DNA from: Citrus sinensis
Lineage: Eukaryota > Streptophyta > Magnoliopsida > Sapindales > Rutaceae
Reading direction: 5' to 3'
NCBI RefSeq assembly: GCF_022201045.2
Contig: NC_068559.1
Location: forward strand, 24,683,501-24,747,500
Length of the DNA: 64,000 nt
The notes beneath the pieces are model-generated. The model did not search any database. It saw only the letters and a program-made list of their open reading frames with translations, and had not been told where the DNA came from. Both the position numbers and the translations under genes were made by a program. Below are positions 12,878 to 24,835 of the stretch, piece after piece. The first letter of the stretch is position 1; each line of letters opens with the position of its first letter.

Positions 12878-15707
12878 ATGGGCGAATCAAGGGGTCCTTT
12901 TCTTCGTGCCTTTATTCCTGGATCAACATCCTCTGATGATACTGGAAGGCTTAACCTAGATGCAAGAGGAAATCGCGGGTCCCATTCTGTAGGCACAAAG
13001 AATAGAGGTCATGCAAGTCGTTCTTGGATAAAGATTGATCAGGATGGAAACTTTGAGATTCTGGAGCTCGATAAGACTACCATTATGAGACATTGTTCTC
13101 TTCCAGCCAGGGATTTACGGCTTTTGGACCCTTTGTTCATTTATCCATCAACTATATTAGGACGGGAGAAGGCTATTGTTGTCAGTCTTGTACAGATCAG
13201 GTGTATAATCACAGCCGATGAGGTTATTTTAATGAATTCCTTGGATGGATGTGTCGTTCAGTACTATTTGGAATTGTGCAAACGCCTGCAGACAAATAAG
13301 GATCAAGCTGGTAAAACGCTGTCTCTAGATGAAGCTTTGAAATTTTATTAATAGTTTGGTTTCACGTGCTTTCTGTGAGTTTCTGAAAAAGGACAGAAGG
13401 AAAAACTCCAATATGCCTTTCAAATAACTTTTTGTTATCCACGCCACTTGCCCTCAAAATTTTGGTTGAAGAGTAAGAATGAATGCTATCATATAACCTG
13501 CATCAGCTTCCTTCCTCAGCCCTCTTCCATTATGAAGAAGCCATATTTGAAATAGTTTTCTTTTTTTCCCCCCAAATGTATTTTCTTTATGTTTGGTGCA
13601 TCTCATGAATCTGTGCCAAAGACTAAGACTTGCAATGACTACATCAATGTATCTGTCGACATGATAAGTTGTTTAACACAAGTGTATAAAGCCAAACTTT
13701 TGTGTATGCTAAACTGGTTCTTTAGATGTACAGCAAAACATTTTATTATCTTCTCGTAGTAGTGCTTATCTGGATAAACTGCTTACAATGTGTGACAATT
13801 TGATTCAGATGACCTGCCATTTGAATTTAGGGCACTGGAGCTGGCTTTGGAATTAACTTGCATGTCTCTTGATGCTCAGGTATGCTTTAGTCTGCATTAC
13901 TAGCTAATTATGGGATTCCTGAAATAAATAGCTCCAACTCAAACATAGCATTGTTTGAATCCATGCACATCTTTGCATACTCAGCTTGCATCAAGTCTCA
14001 ACACAGTCAAAACTTATGCCATTCAAATCACTTTTGCTTCAACTCTGTGTAATTCACGTTATCTGTGATTCAACTGCCTCTACACTTTTTATTTTTTAAG
14101 CAACGAGACATTACATAAGAATTTAGATATTATAGAATAATTAGTTCCCAGCATCACCCACTCAATCAATAACATGCAAGGTTGTGACAGGGAGTTGAAT
14201 TGTGGACTTGGTAAAGTGTGCATTCTGGAAAATGATTCGGTGGACTACCAAAAAGAAAAATTGATATTTTATTGGTATCTTCAATAAATATATCTGATGT
14301 AAAAAGACTAAATAGTAATCACGTCATGAAAACTATGAAAGGACTGCCAGCCAGTTTGAAACATGAATTGTTGTCATAACTAAATCCCGTTCTAATGAGT
14401 GAGTGTACAATTTGATAGGTCAAAGAACTGGGTATGGAGATATATCCCGTACTTGATGAACTAGCATCATCTATTAGCACTCTTAATCTGGAACATCTCC
14501 GTAGATTAAAAGGCCACCTCCTGGCATTGACCCAACAAGTTCAGAAGGTAAACTAATCTTATCCTCTTAGGAAATTTCTTTGTTTCCCTCCAGTAATCCT
14601 CTATATAATTGTTTAGATTCGGTTTTCAGGTCCATGATGAGATAGAGCATCTCATGGATGATGATGGTGACATGGCTGCGATGTACCTTACAGAGAAGAA
14701 ACAAAGGCTGGACTCTTCAAGCGACGGATATACTCAGACTAATATTTCAAGTTTGGACAGGGTGGTTTCAAAATCAGCTCCTGTTTCACCAGTGGGGTCA
14801 ATCAGTGGAGCTCAGAAATTGCAAAGGGCTTTTAGCAGTATCGTGACTTCAAAACATGGAAGCTTAATTAGTTCATCTAGCAACAGGGAAAATGTTGAAC
14901 AACTTGAAATGCTGCTGGAAGCATACTTTGTTGTTGTTGACAATACACTCAGCAAGTTGTTATCGGTAAGACTGTAAGAAACAACTGACCTTATTATACA
15001 ATGTGTTAAGTCCTTTCGAATTTGTATGGTTGGCAGTTTACCATATTTAGTATTTCTTGCAACTTGACTGTCTTATGATTGTTTGAGGCATGTGATAGCA
15101 CAGTTTTCTAACATTTAGCTTGGGTATTTTTTTGCTGCTAATTTTGTCGTTCCTATTTGAAGGTTTCTTATGTTCATCCATTCGTAATTGAGTGTCTGGC
15201 TCTTTGTTTAATTTTGTGTGTATTTAAGAGTAGACTCTCTTAAAATAAGGTCATTGGAGAATCGCAAAAATAGTAGTTATTTCATAATCAGGCTGATGCT
15301 AAAATACTGATTTTGATCGGTGATGCAGCTTAAAGAATACATTGATGATACGGAAGATTTGATCAACATTAAATTGGTAAGTAGTGATGACAGCTTACAG
15401 ATTTGGTGGTGATTTCTTTATTTTCTTGAAGTATTTAAGTTTTGATTAGCAATGGTCTTTCCTCTTCTGTGAACAGGGTAATGTTCAGAATCAATTGATT
15501 CAATTTGAGTTGCTTCTTACTGCGGCAACTTTTGTGGCTACAATATTTGCAGTTGTAACTGGAGTATTTGGAATGAACTTGAAAGCATCAGTTTTTGATT
15601 ACCCATCAGCATTTAACTGGGTTTTGGTTATAACAGGTCTTGCAGGTTGCCTATTGTACTTCTCGTTCTTGTTCTATTTTAAACACAAGAAAGTCTTTCC
15701 ATTGTAA
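12878..15707 (+). CDS. MRS2-5: Magnesium transporter MRS2-5-like (CorA/MRS2 family)
   Basis: MRS2 proteins form homopentameric Mg2+ channels in plant organelle, vacuolar or plasma membranes. Coding exons: 12878-13310, 13809-13879, 14419-14547, 14630-14965, 15329-15376, 15477-15707, summing to 416 codons (415 aa; AtMRS2-5 is about 421). Visible features are the N-terminal MGE start, SWIKIDQDGN, the conserved ARDLRLLDPLF and STILGREKAIVVSL blocks, and IRCIITADEVILMNS. After these come the long helix with EIEHLMDDDGDMA, the SKSAPVSPVGS linker, KEYIDDTEDLINIKL, two transmembrane segments and the GMN selectivity motif at residues 371-373. It ends KHKKVFPL. The spacing and linker resemble AtMRS2-5 more than MRS2-1 or MRS2-10. 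The stop lies 55 bp from the end of the convergent POLAR-like gene. Confidence 0.93.
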
Positions 15708-15762
15708 ACCAATTACCGCAAACTGCTTTATTGAAGGTCAATGATGGTATCCTGCATATTAT

Positions 15763-17183
15763 TTATAACCAAGAGTCATTGTCGTTATAGTATTCATCCA
15801 TAAAAGTTTGGCTTTCCTGGGAGGTAGATTCTACTTTGCCATAGTAGTCCCTCCAAGAGACTATGCTTTCCATTTCCAGTGAATGCAATCTCCTCTGGCT
15901 ATTTTCAAGGGCTGTCTCAAGTTCCATGATCCGCTTTTCAAGCCTTGATTGAATGACTTTGTGAAGACGCAAGCTTAACTCCTGAGGTGACCCAGCATAC
16001 TTTGTTTCATCTGGATGATCGGTTGATGTCTCGCTCACATCATTATCTGGATAAGATAAACTGCCAGCTTCATCATTGGCCTTGTCTAGTTAAGATCACC
16101 ATGGACAACATCTGTGACTACACAGGATCCCGCTGGAAAAAGAAAAAAAATGATTGTCGAATTCTGAATTTGTTTCAGACAGACAAAAACAGGGTTATTT
16201 GATCATAAACTATCCTAGTTATGTCAATAAACTTACCTCCATAGAGTCAGAAATTGTTTCGAAGCTAGATTTCTTCATGTTTAGCTCTAATCTCTCCAGT
16301 TCTGCAACAAGCTCTGCCTCAATTTTACTAAAATTGCCTCAGATTTCTCTTCCTTTTGATCATCTGGTTCTTCGCCAACAGGTTTGTTATGTACATGCAA
16401 TTCTTGTTCGGTGTATAGTGCATATGGTGTGCCACTTAATGATTGGTGTTTTTTTGTTCCCAAGACTTCCAAATCTTCATCAGCAATCTCTTTTATGTTC
16501 ATCAAATCGGTCATCTCAAGCTCTTCTTGCAAGTCTTGAACCAAGTTCTCGGTCTCCATTATCAGTGCATTCATATTTTCCACTTTACTTCTGTTAGTAA
16601 TTATAGTAGACATAATACCAACAGAGATGCCAAGGAAGAAACTGAACTTTGCATTGTGAAACCCTGGCAAGAGTGCAGCTATTAAAGTTTCACTAACATT
16701 GAAAGAGGAAGAGATCATACGATCATACAAATCATATGTATTGTAGAAACTATTCTCATTCCCATGATAGCTACTCCTAATATGCCCAGATGCATCAGAA
16801 AGGTTAATCTTCCCCTGCATTCCATTTCCAATTACTCGAAAATTTTCATTATCTGCCAACACTTGAGAAAAACTTGTTACTGAGAGCAAGTTTAAGTTTT
16901 CATTATTCTCCCCTTGCCTTTGACTGTTATTAGTAATTGTAACTCCGCTCAGATCTTCTTCATGTAATAAAAAGCCATCTCTGTCATGTTTGCCAGCTAG
17001 TCTCCAGAAGGGATTGGTTTGATCTTGTTTTCGCTGCAGCAAGTTCCTGGGTTCAGGTTGCTCATCTATTGAATACAAGGATAAAGATTCTGATGAGCTT
17101 TCTGTTTCTTTGGATGTCAAGTTCCGCCAGTACTTGGCTACGAACCCTGCACCAGTTGCTGCTGCAACCGCCCATAAATCCAT
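15763..17183 (-). pseudogene. POLAR-like gene with disrupted 3' half
   Basis: POLAR-family proteins are plant membrane/coiled-coil proteins. POLAR itself marks the cortex during asymmetric divisions of stomatal lineage cells. The N-terminus MDLWAVAAATGAGFVAKYW, the hydrophobic FFLGISVGIMSTII and the coil ENLVQDLQEELEM are family hallmarks. The ORF from 17183 runs open for 298 residues and then stops at 16287. The family coil continues in another frame: IEAELVAELERLELNM is readable near 16328-16280, followed by a good donor (GTAAGT at 16236). The next exon (acceptor 16133) begins with a DP..TDVVHGDL block that also changes frame, and only then reaches the conserved SPQELSLRLH...RIMELETALENSQ end, stopping at 15763. 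At least three frame breaks separate family-like blocks. It is either a decaying gene, or a truncated 298-aa protein is made. Confidence 0.7.
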
Positions 17184-17980
17184 ATCCTCTCTTGAGTCTC
17201 TTCTTCAGGAGATACACACTAACCCAGAGTATTTTGTTTCAGACAGCAACTGAGTAACCCCAGACCCGAAAGCAAAAAATATCCAAGCTTCCAGGCCACG
17301 TAAATGAATGGATCATAAAATGCCCAAAAAGCTACAGAGAACATAGAAAGAAGAACTGACAGTTAATTTAGTACATTCCGAATGAAACCGAGCTCGTCAT
17401 CAACAATTTTCAAGAGAATTTGGAAAAAGTTAAAAGAACTAGTCTATCTCTGTCCTAAGGTATATAACAGTATAAAATTTTGAAAACCTTATGCTTGGCA
17501 GTTGGCACAAAGTATCTGTTGTGACATCTCGAGCCACAAGATTTAGGATGCCGACAGAGAAACAAACAAGTAGAAAATATATGGTTAAGGTCCATCCCTC
17601 TGTTATCCACATTTTACACAAGGACCAAATTCTGGCCTAAACATTCAGAATTTCTGCCATGCTGCTCTACTTTATATTCTTGTCCTCATAGGACATCTTT
17701 TTTTCCATTGTATCATAATATCTGGTAATAAAATAAAAATATACACAATGGAATCAATTTCATTGCATGAAATTACAATTCACGTCATATCATTACATGA
17801 AAGAATGAACTTCCACTGGGAGTACAATTTAAAACTATTCACAAAATAAAGCTTTGTAGGCCTTTAGATATGAAAATAAAGTAAACCACAATTGAATTAT
17901 GGAATGGGAACACGGAAATATATGAATGAAATTCAGCAAGAATGTTTATTATAAAAAGTTTATTCTAACCCATGCATGAA
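17184..17980. other. Spacer between POLAR-like 5' end and PAP copy A 3' end
   Basis: No gene seen. A block at about 17584-17620 (tccatccctctgttatcc) matches 24514-24550 downstream of PAP copy B, which marks the 3' flank of the duplicated unit. Confidence 0.6.
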
Positions 17981-20900
17981 TTAGGATGCAAGGGTCGTGC
18001 TCGGGCAACTGCCCACAGTGCAGGCTAATATGTCTCTATAATCACGGGATATTCTAAAAGAGTCATAAACCTTCCCATCACTGCTCTTCTTATACTCAAA
18101 CAATAGATTTGAATGATCAAATGCAGTAAGTTTAACGAATCCATAATCATAGTCTCTATATAAACTCCAAGTCGTTTGGAGAGGGGTAAATTCTGCAAGG
18201 CCTGCTCCTCCTCCACCAGCCACTACATGTATTGTGCCATTCAGCGTGCCCTTATAATAATTCTTCTCTTTGTTGGTGCAAATATTCTGTGGCAGCAGAA
18301 TATTGACAGTTCAGTTGTTAGCTAAGAGAACTGTAATTTTTAAACCTTGATTTTCAATAACTGAAATGAAAAGCAATAAAGAAAACTAAAGGGAACATTT
18401 ACATACATGACTAGGTCACATTCAAACTTAAAAGCATAAAGGCAGCCATATTCTGTAATTTCTCTCTCTCTTTTTTTGGTTGTTTAAGCCCTAATGGAAA
18501 AAAAAACCAATGGTGGAATGTGGAAAAGACAAATATGAGTTGCTTTGGAGTTTTTCCCTATTCGCATTTTCCATTTGGCTGAGATAAAATACCTTATAAA
18601 TAGTCGAATGCCATCATAATTCAGCTTATCAGAAAACAAATGAGGCAAAGAAAATGATATCTGTTTCTTTGACATTAGCTAAAACTGAATTAGTAACTGA
18701 TTTCTATTTCTTTGAAATTAGCTTAAACTGAATTCCTTAGTAGGCAAAAATGCGGCAACAAAACAGTGCATAGTTCTTCAGTGCTTCAAATTGGAATAAT
18801 ACCTGGTATATAGGACATGTCCTTTCATAATTGTGCACATGGCCATAGATGGCAATGTCAACCTTGTACTTCTGCCAGAGTTTTTGAAGACTTTCTCTCC
18901 CCATCGGCTCTGCAAATGATCCGTCTACGGCATAGAATATACCAGAAGAATAGCCAAGAACCCTATGTGCAAGAAAGATCAACCATGGTTGCTTTTGCCT
19001 GTCAACAGATGCCAGGCAATGCTCGATGAACTTGTATTGCTCAGTTCCCTCTCTCCAATCATGTTCAGTGTCAGCTACACAAAATCGGAACATGCCATAG
19101 TCGGTAGAGTACCTGGTAATAAAAATTATGACTTTAATCAATATATCCCACAACATAAGGAAACAAGTTGACAAAGCAAATTAAGAAATAAAAGAATAAT
19201 CTGCTAGGTCCTTTTGTATTAGTTCTCACAGATTATTATGCTTGCAAATAATCTCAGACACTGAATCCTATATGATTAAGTGTTGTTTGCATTTGTTACA
19301 GTATAAGTAGAATAAATTATGTCATTAAAAATTATGATGTAACTAGGTGTTGTCAAGGTCAAAAACCAAAAAAAGGGTCAAAGTAAAATATGAAATTCTT
19401 ACAAAAGATATTGTAACATTGTGGAATGCTAATTAAATTGATGATTTTTTCCTGAAAAATCCCCATACCAGAATTTAGCCCTGTTCTCAGCAGGGACATA
19501 AAACATAGTCTCTGCCAACACACCGCATTCTCCACCAGAATCCTTGTTCCCATAGAAAGATCCTGTTCCCGGCCAGTCACGCTCATGGTTGCCACTGGAA
19601 GGAGAAATCACCGATTGCCAATCACCAATTGCCTCATAAGATGAAGTTCAGGACTAGTTTATGCTCCAAGAAACTGCTGAACTACACAAGTAAATTATGA
19701 CGAACCTGGCAATCATGTATGGCACAGTTGATGCAATTGGTTCAATCTGTGCTGTAAACTGGTCCCACTGGGAAATGTATCCATTTGCATAACATATGTC
19801 TCCAATGTGGAAAACTATGTCAATGTTCTTCAAGTCTTGAATAAGCTGTCTGGTGGTGTTAAGAGAAGCATACTGGAAGTCATTATATTCATTAGAACCA
19901 TCAGCTTCATCCTGAAACGTGAAACATGAACAAATTGCACATAAGAAGATGCTGAAACACGGAGAAAGACCTTTAAAGAGAGTACAAAATGCCTATGGTA
20001 CTCTATGTATACTTAAAAGTTTCGACAAACACAACTCGCCCTTCGTTAAATACCAAAAATAGCTATGCTAATAACCTTGATGGTTATCATGAATACATTG
20101 CCAGATGAAAAGCAAAATCAAATAATATTTTAGAGATGATTAGTTTAAGCAAGAATAACGAGTATAATATTGAGAATAATAACAAAAGGGTATGTTAATG
20201 CTCATTCAAATGTATGGATAACCTCATGCGATATTACTTATAACAAAATAGAGCTGTCAATAGAGTAGATCTTATCAGTGCCACCAATTGACATAATTTA
20301 AATGTTCTATAACAGTTCAGACCTTTCCCATGTCACCGAAAATGACTACACGTTGCAAAGAATTTTGACCGGGATAAGGAGATGCTTTAAACTGGTATTC
20401 CGAACTCCAAATATAAGTGCTGTTGAACAATCTATGCCCAACTTTGTAGGTGTACCTACATAAGAAAAAAGAACAATAGTCAAAGGCATACAATATGTTA
20501 AAGTTCCATGTGCTGCAAAAGGCTGATGAAAATCTTCTAAACACAGTGCTAAATTAATATTTAATGATTGTATTCAATGGTAAAGATCTGACTTTAAGAT
20601 AGCCATGTACTATTGGATTGCTGCGTAAGAGAGAGCAAATAGATCCAGAGCTTAATTGTGACTTGCCTAACATCAGAACAGACTTTCAAATCAACAAAAT
20701 ATGAATGTTATTGCATTTCAACAATTATTTCTGGGAAAGTATAAAGTTTCCGCTGATTAAATTTCAAATAAAACCATGAAAAATTCAGCATACTGCAACG
20801 AAATATAGATAAGCGTCCATTAATTAAGTTAAATCAGCATCATGCACTAATATAAGATGCAGCATACATTGCATTGGGCCACAACTCCTTCAGAAAACTG

Positions 20901-23361
20901 GTGTGTATGTACCCAGGATCACGCCATCCCACTGTCCGTGCTGGTGCACCTGTGCATCAAAATTTGATATTAGTCATCTTCCTTGGGCAAAAGGGCCCAG
21001 GAAAAAACTTTAGGGTGACTTTACCCAACGTAGAAAACAAAAGGCCACAAAATCCATTGTACTCAGTTACTTTTTTAACTTGGGGAAGCCTTACTGATTT
21101 AAAAAATAGCAAAGAAGTAACATTCAGTAACACTTACAGTTATAGAATATCATTTTAGAGAACAATCAAATTATTAGCTTGCAATATACTTTGAAACTAA
21201 GTCTTCAGGATAAGATGCAGAAAGCATCAGAATTTACATTATGTACAGCAGACTATTTTCTATTTAATATCCACTGCTATAAATGCATTTAATTCATAAT
21301 TTAACAACAGTTTGACATTTTTAAGTTATGGAAATTCCAGTTAACTCCCAGGTACATCTTTTGGGTGAAAATTTAAAAGGCAGAGAAGTTACGCACCACA
21401 CATACTCCCACGGTCAAATGTCAGTGTTCCAGCTGGGGAATGTGTACGATCACCTCCTTTTCGGCCCCATTGGACGAACGCTTCTGCTTCATTTATTCCA
21501 TAACCACTTGTCCAAGTTACTGTCATCTGCATTTAAAAATATTGTCAGCTTTAAAGTGAAATAACGATGAACATCGTTGGTAACATTCAAGTCCAGTTTG
21601 CTGGTGGACTTTTGAATTGAACAGCGTGTCAATGTAGAGATAAATGATTGTAGAACTTTTAACATGTTGAAAGTAATCTCAAATTACATGACCTAAATTT
21701 CAAGAGTTTTGATAATTACAATAAAAAATTGAACTTACTTCATTCCATGTTTTTCCTTGTGCCAAGCGTGGGTAAACTGGTGCATTCGGATTTGTGAAAG
21801 CTATTTTATTTGACACTGCAACCAGCTTTGGCTATTATCATAACAAAAGGAAAAACAAAAAAATTATAGCAAGAGGATAAGTAAACAAATTGAATCTTTC
21901 AGATGTAAAGATAGTACTGTAACAGTGATAAGTCATTAATATCAAATGATAGAATATTATTTTAAGAGAAGAAGAAAGACAAACTGGGTTGATGTTGAGA
22001 ACAATAGAAACAGTCCTCCATAATATTTCATCAAACTTAGTATAAGAAAAACAAGATGAGGAAAATAAGACAAAGATTAGCATAGACCAAACCATTAATG
22101 GTTTCATTTGGATCAGGATGAAGGTTCTAGAAGGATAAGAGGAAGGTCAGAAGTTATATATTGGTCAAATCAAAGTCAAAAATATGGATTGCGCTTGTAA
22201 TCTATCAACCAGTTACAAAAATATTATTTCTCTGTGCAATCGCTAAGCATCTCAACAAATTCCTTTAATAAAGAAAATAATTGACAGGCCAACTAAATAA
22301 ATCATTGTTTCTTCACAATTTGGGTATCTAAGGGGTAAAATCATTAGGAAAAATTCGGATAACCATATAAATTATGAAGAAAACAACAGTTAGGAGCGTA
22401 CTTTTACCAAACCACCAGAAAATAGTGCAACAGAGAAGTCTGATCTCTGGTTAATCAACATAAGCTTCAATGATCCTTTGCCTGTACCTTTGTACTGAGG
22501 GCTAGAATAGTTTGCATACTGATACTGTCAAGAGAAATAAGGTAGTTAAGGATTGATATAGGAATTCCAGCAAACAATCACTTAAAACCAGGATAAGAAA
22601 GAAGGTAAAAGAGTTGTGGCAAAGAAGCATAATGCAAACCTTAATTGGTGCAGAACACAACAGTGGCGGATTAACACTTGGGTTTTCTGCAGAGCAAGTG
22701 GATGCACTGGAAATTGTGAAAGATATATGGTTATAATTAGACTAATATTATTCAGCTCAATCAACAAAGACCAACAAGAAACATAAATATATGTATGTCT
22801 TATCAACCCGTTATGCATATAAAAAGCAAAGAAATATTTTTTTTACCTGAAATTCGAAGGAGAAAATACTGCAATCCAATCATCAACAGATGGGTTTGGA
22901 GAACTATACTCCACTGTCACCCACTCTGAGTTTTGCCCCTGAAACAGTAAAATATATTTTCAGTAAATGCAAAGAAAACTTGTGTTTTTCATGCTTTAGT
23001 GTGTTTAAGATTTTCGGTGGTTTGTATTTTGAAGTAGCTTTGACCCAACAGGAGCTTTAACAAATGCTAAAATAATATCTGACTTCATGACCATCAAGAG
23101 GTAATCAAATTAATTTTGCTTCTCATGTATGTTCACCAAATGATAAGAAAGAGAAACAAATTAAAGGAACATTGTGTTGCTGAAGCTTACCTTCAATCCA
23201 ACTACAGCAGGAGAGGCTTTAACATAGGCATTGTCATTAAGAGCATATGTAGCCTTACGAATAGCAATTCTTGAGAGCGGATGACCTCCATGAGAACTTG
23301 CTACTTGAAAGGTTCCAAGAACCAATAGAATTCCAAAGAAGATCAATCTCAATTCTCTCAT
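17981..23361 (-). CDS. Purple acid phosphatase, PAP27-like, copy A
   Basis: This is a secreted metallophosphoesterase of the large plant PAP type (nucleotide pyrophosphatase/phosphodiesterase-like). Twelve coding exons: 23361-23191, 22938-22847, 22706-22640, 22524-22402, 21831-21739, 21526-21397, 20949-20868, 20455-20323, 19911-19706, 19594-19469, 19112-18803, 18286-17981. They give 612 aa, the usual length. Signal peptide at residues 1-23, an N-terminal Ig/fibronectin-like domain, then the catalytic domain. All seven metal ligands of the five PAP motifs are present: D294 (GDMG), D335 and Y338 (GDICY), N368 (GNHE), H457 (FLAH), H499 and H501 (GHVH). Exon 4 has two donors 6 nt apart (GTAAAA, then GTACGC). 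I used the downstream one because relatives have two residues there (GGLSNP). Databases name the Arabidopsis orthologue probable inactive, yet no ligand is missing here. Confidence 0.92.
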
Positions 23362-24835
23362 CCTAACAAGTATCTAAAATCAATCAAAAACAGGAAAGAT
23401 GGTATAAATCGGTAAGAACGTCTTCTGAAACCCAAAACTCAGAATTCAAATCGCAACTTCAAAGCATGATAACAACGGTGAAATAGACCAACTTTTATCA
23501 TTGCTTATGCCCGGAAAGAAAAAATTTAAAGCAACACGATATCTTTTTCCAATCTACAATCTACTGATGCAATAAAACAGAGGCTGTCGCGAGTCTAAAT
23601 CCATATTCATAAAATGATAGCTTTGGCCAAGCATCTATCGAGCATAGCTTGGTAAGCTGCGCTGAAGCCGAGATATTAAGATCGCTCGATTTACACCTAC
23701 AAGTGGGGGAGTCCACTTCTCAACCATATTTTAAATCTAACAAAAAGTTCAGTTATTCTCCAGACACTTGCAAATAATATGAATATAAGTGAGATAAATA
23801 TACGTGAAACCAGAGTCGTTGGCTCATAAGATGACAAATTACAATTAAACAATCACAGGAGCAACCGTTTGTACACCAAGAAACAAATTCTTACTTAGTA
23901 TGTTGTACACAGTTCTCATTCGTCTGACTGATAGAAAAATGACAAATAACCAACTGGCTATTTAAAGAAGTTGATGAAAAAATAATAATATAACAAAACA
24001 AATAACAATGGTACTGGGTAGTGAACACGGAGTGCTGACCAAGTGGAATGTATTAATGAAAGAAGATGACGAATCAGGCAGAAGTTATTACTGAGATCGG
24101 ATGAAGTCGGTACTTTCAAATACCGATCATTTCAAGTACTATCGAATGTAGCACCAGATCCGAAAGACAGTAAGCCGTTTCTTTCTTACGAAGGAAGGTC
24201 TTTTTCAAATATTCTACATCAATCTTTATGTGAAACCAAAGGCACGAGTCCACTAATCGTTTGCTTAAGAAGGAAAGTTAATTCTGTCGCGCGGGCGGGG
24301 GGCCACACTAGGTCAACGCTGTTGCCTGCCCAATTGCCAACCAGGCAGTGGGCGCGCGGTTCCAGAAACGTATTTGGGAAATTTTCAATGGTGCCCCTGA
24401 TTTTTGGCCTAAAATCAGCAGAACCCACAGTTTTGGCTTGTTCTGACGTTTCAATCCACACGGTTGAGGATTAGACAGAAACAATGAAGCATGAAATATT
24501 TGTATCCATGGCTGAAGTCCATCGCTCTGTTATCCGAATTCAACACCACGATTTAAATTAAAGCTTAGATATTCTAAATTTTGTACACTTTTATTGAATT
24601 TTGTGTACATGAAAATGCCTCTCGTACTACAATCATTACATGGAGGAGGAAAATACCACTCAAGAGTCAAGTCTAGTCGTGTAAGCCACATTTGGAGTTG
24701 GAAATATATTTACAAAATCTTGGAGCCCTATAGTATAAACATGAAACCAAAGAAAATAACATATATTAGGATGTCACAATATGAATTGCAATTTTTCACA
24801 AGAAATTTTATTAAACCTGTAACCCCTTGCAAAAA
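23362..24835. other. Spacer between the two PAP copies, with the duplication junction
   Basis: The upstream flank of copy A still matches that of copy B to about 23970 (aaaaatgacaaata block; counterpart at about 30642-30680). The downstream flank of copy B is recognisable from about 24514. Between them lies a unique insert with a GC-rich patch (24287-24362: cgcgcgggcggggggcc and a TGCCTG/CAGGCA stem). An 80-codon minus-strand ORF at 24219-24461 spans it, with no family I recognise. Confidence 0.5.

Noticed and set aside
16154-16597. 147-codon plus-strand ORF opposite the POLAR-like gene
   Set aside because: Antisense shadow of conserved POLAR-like coding sequence.
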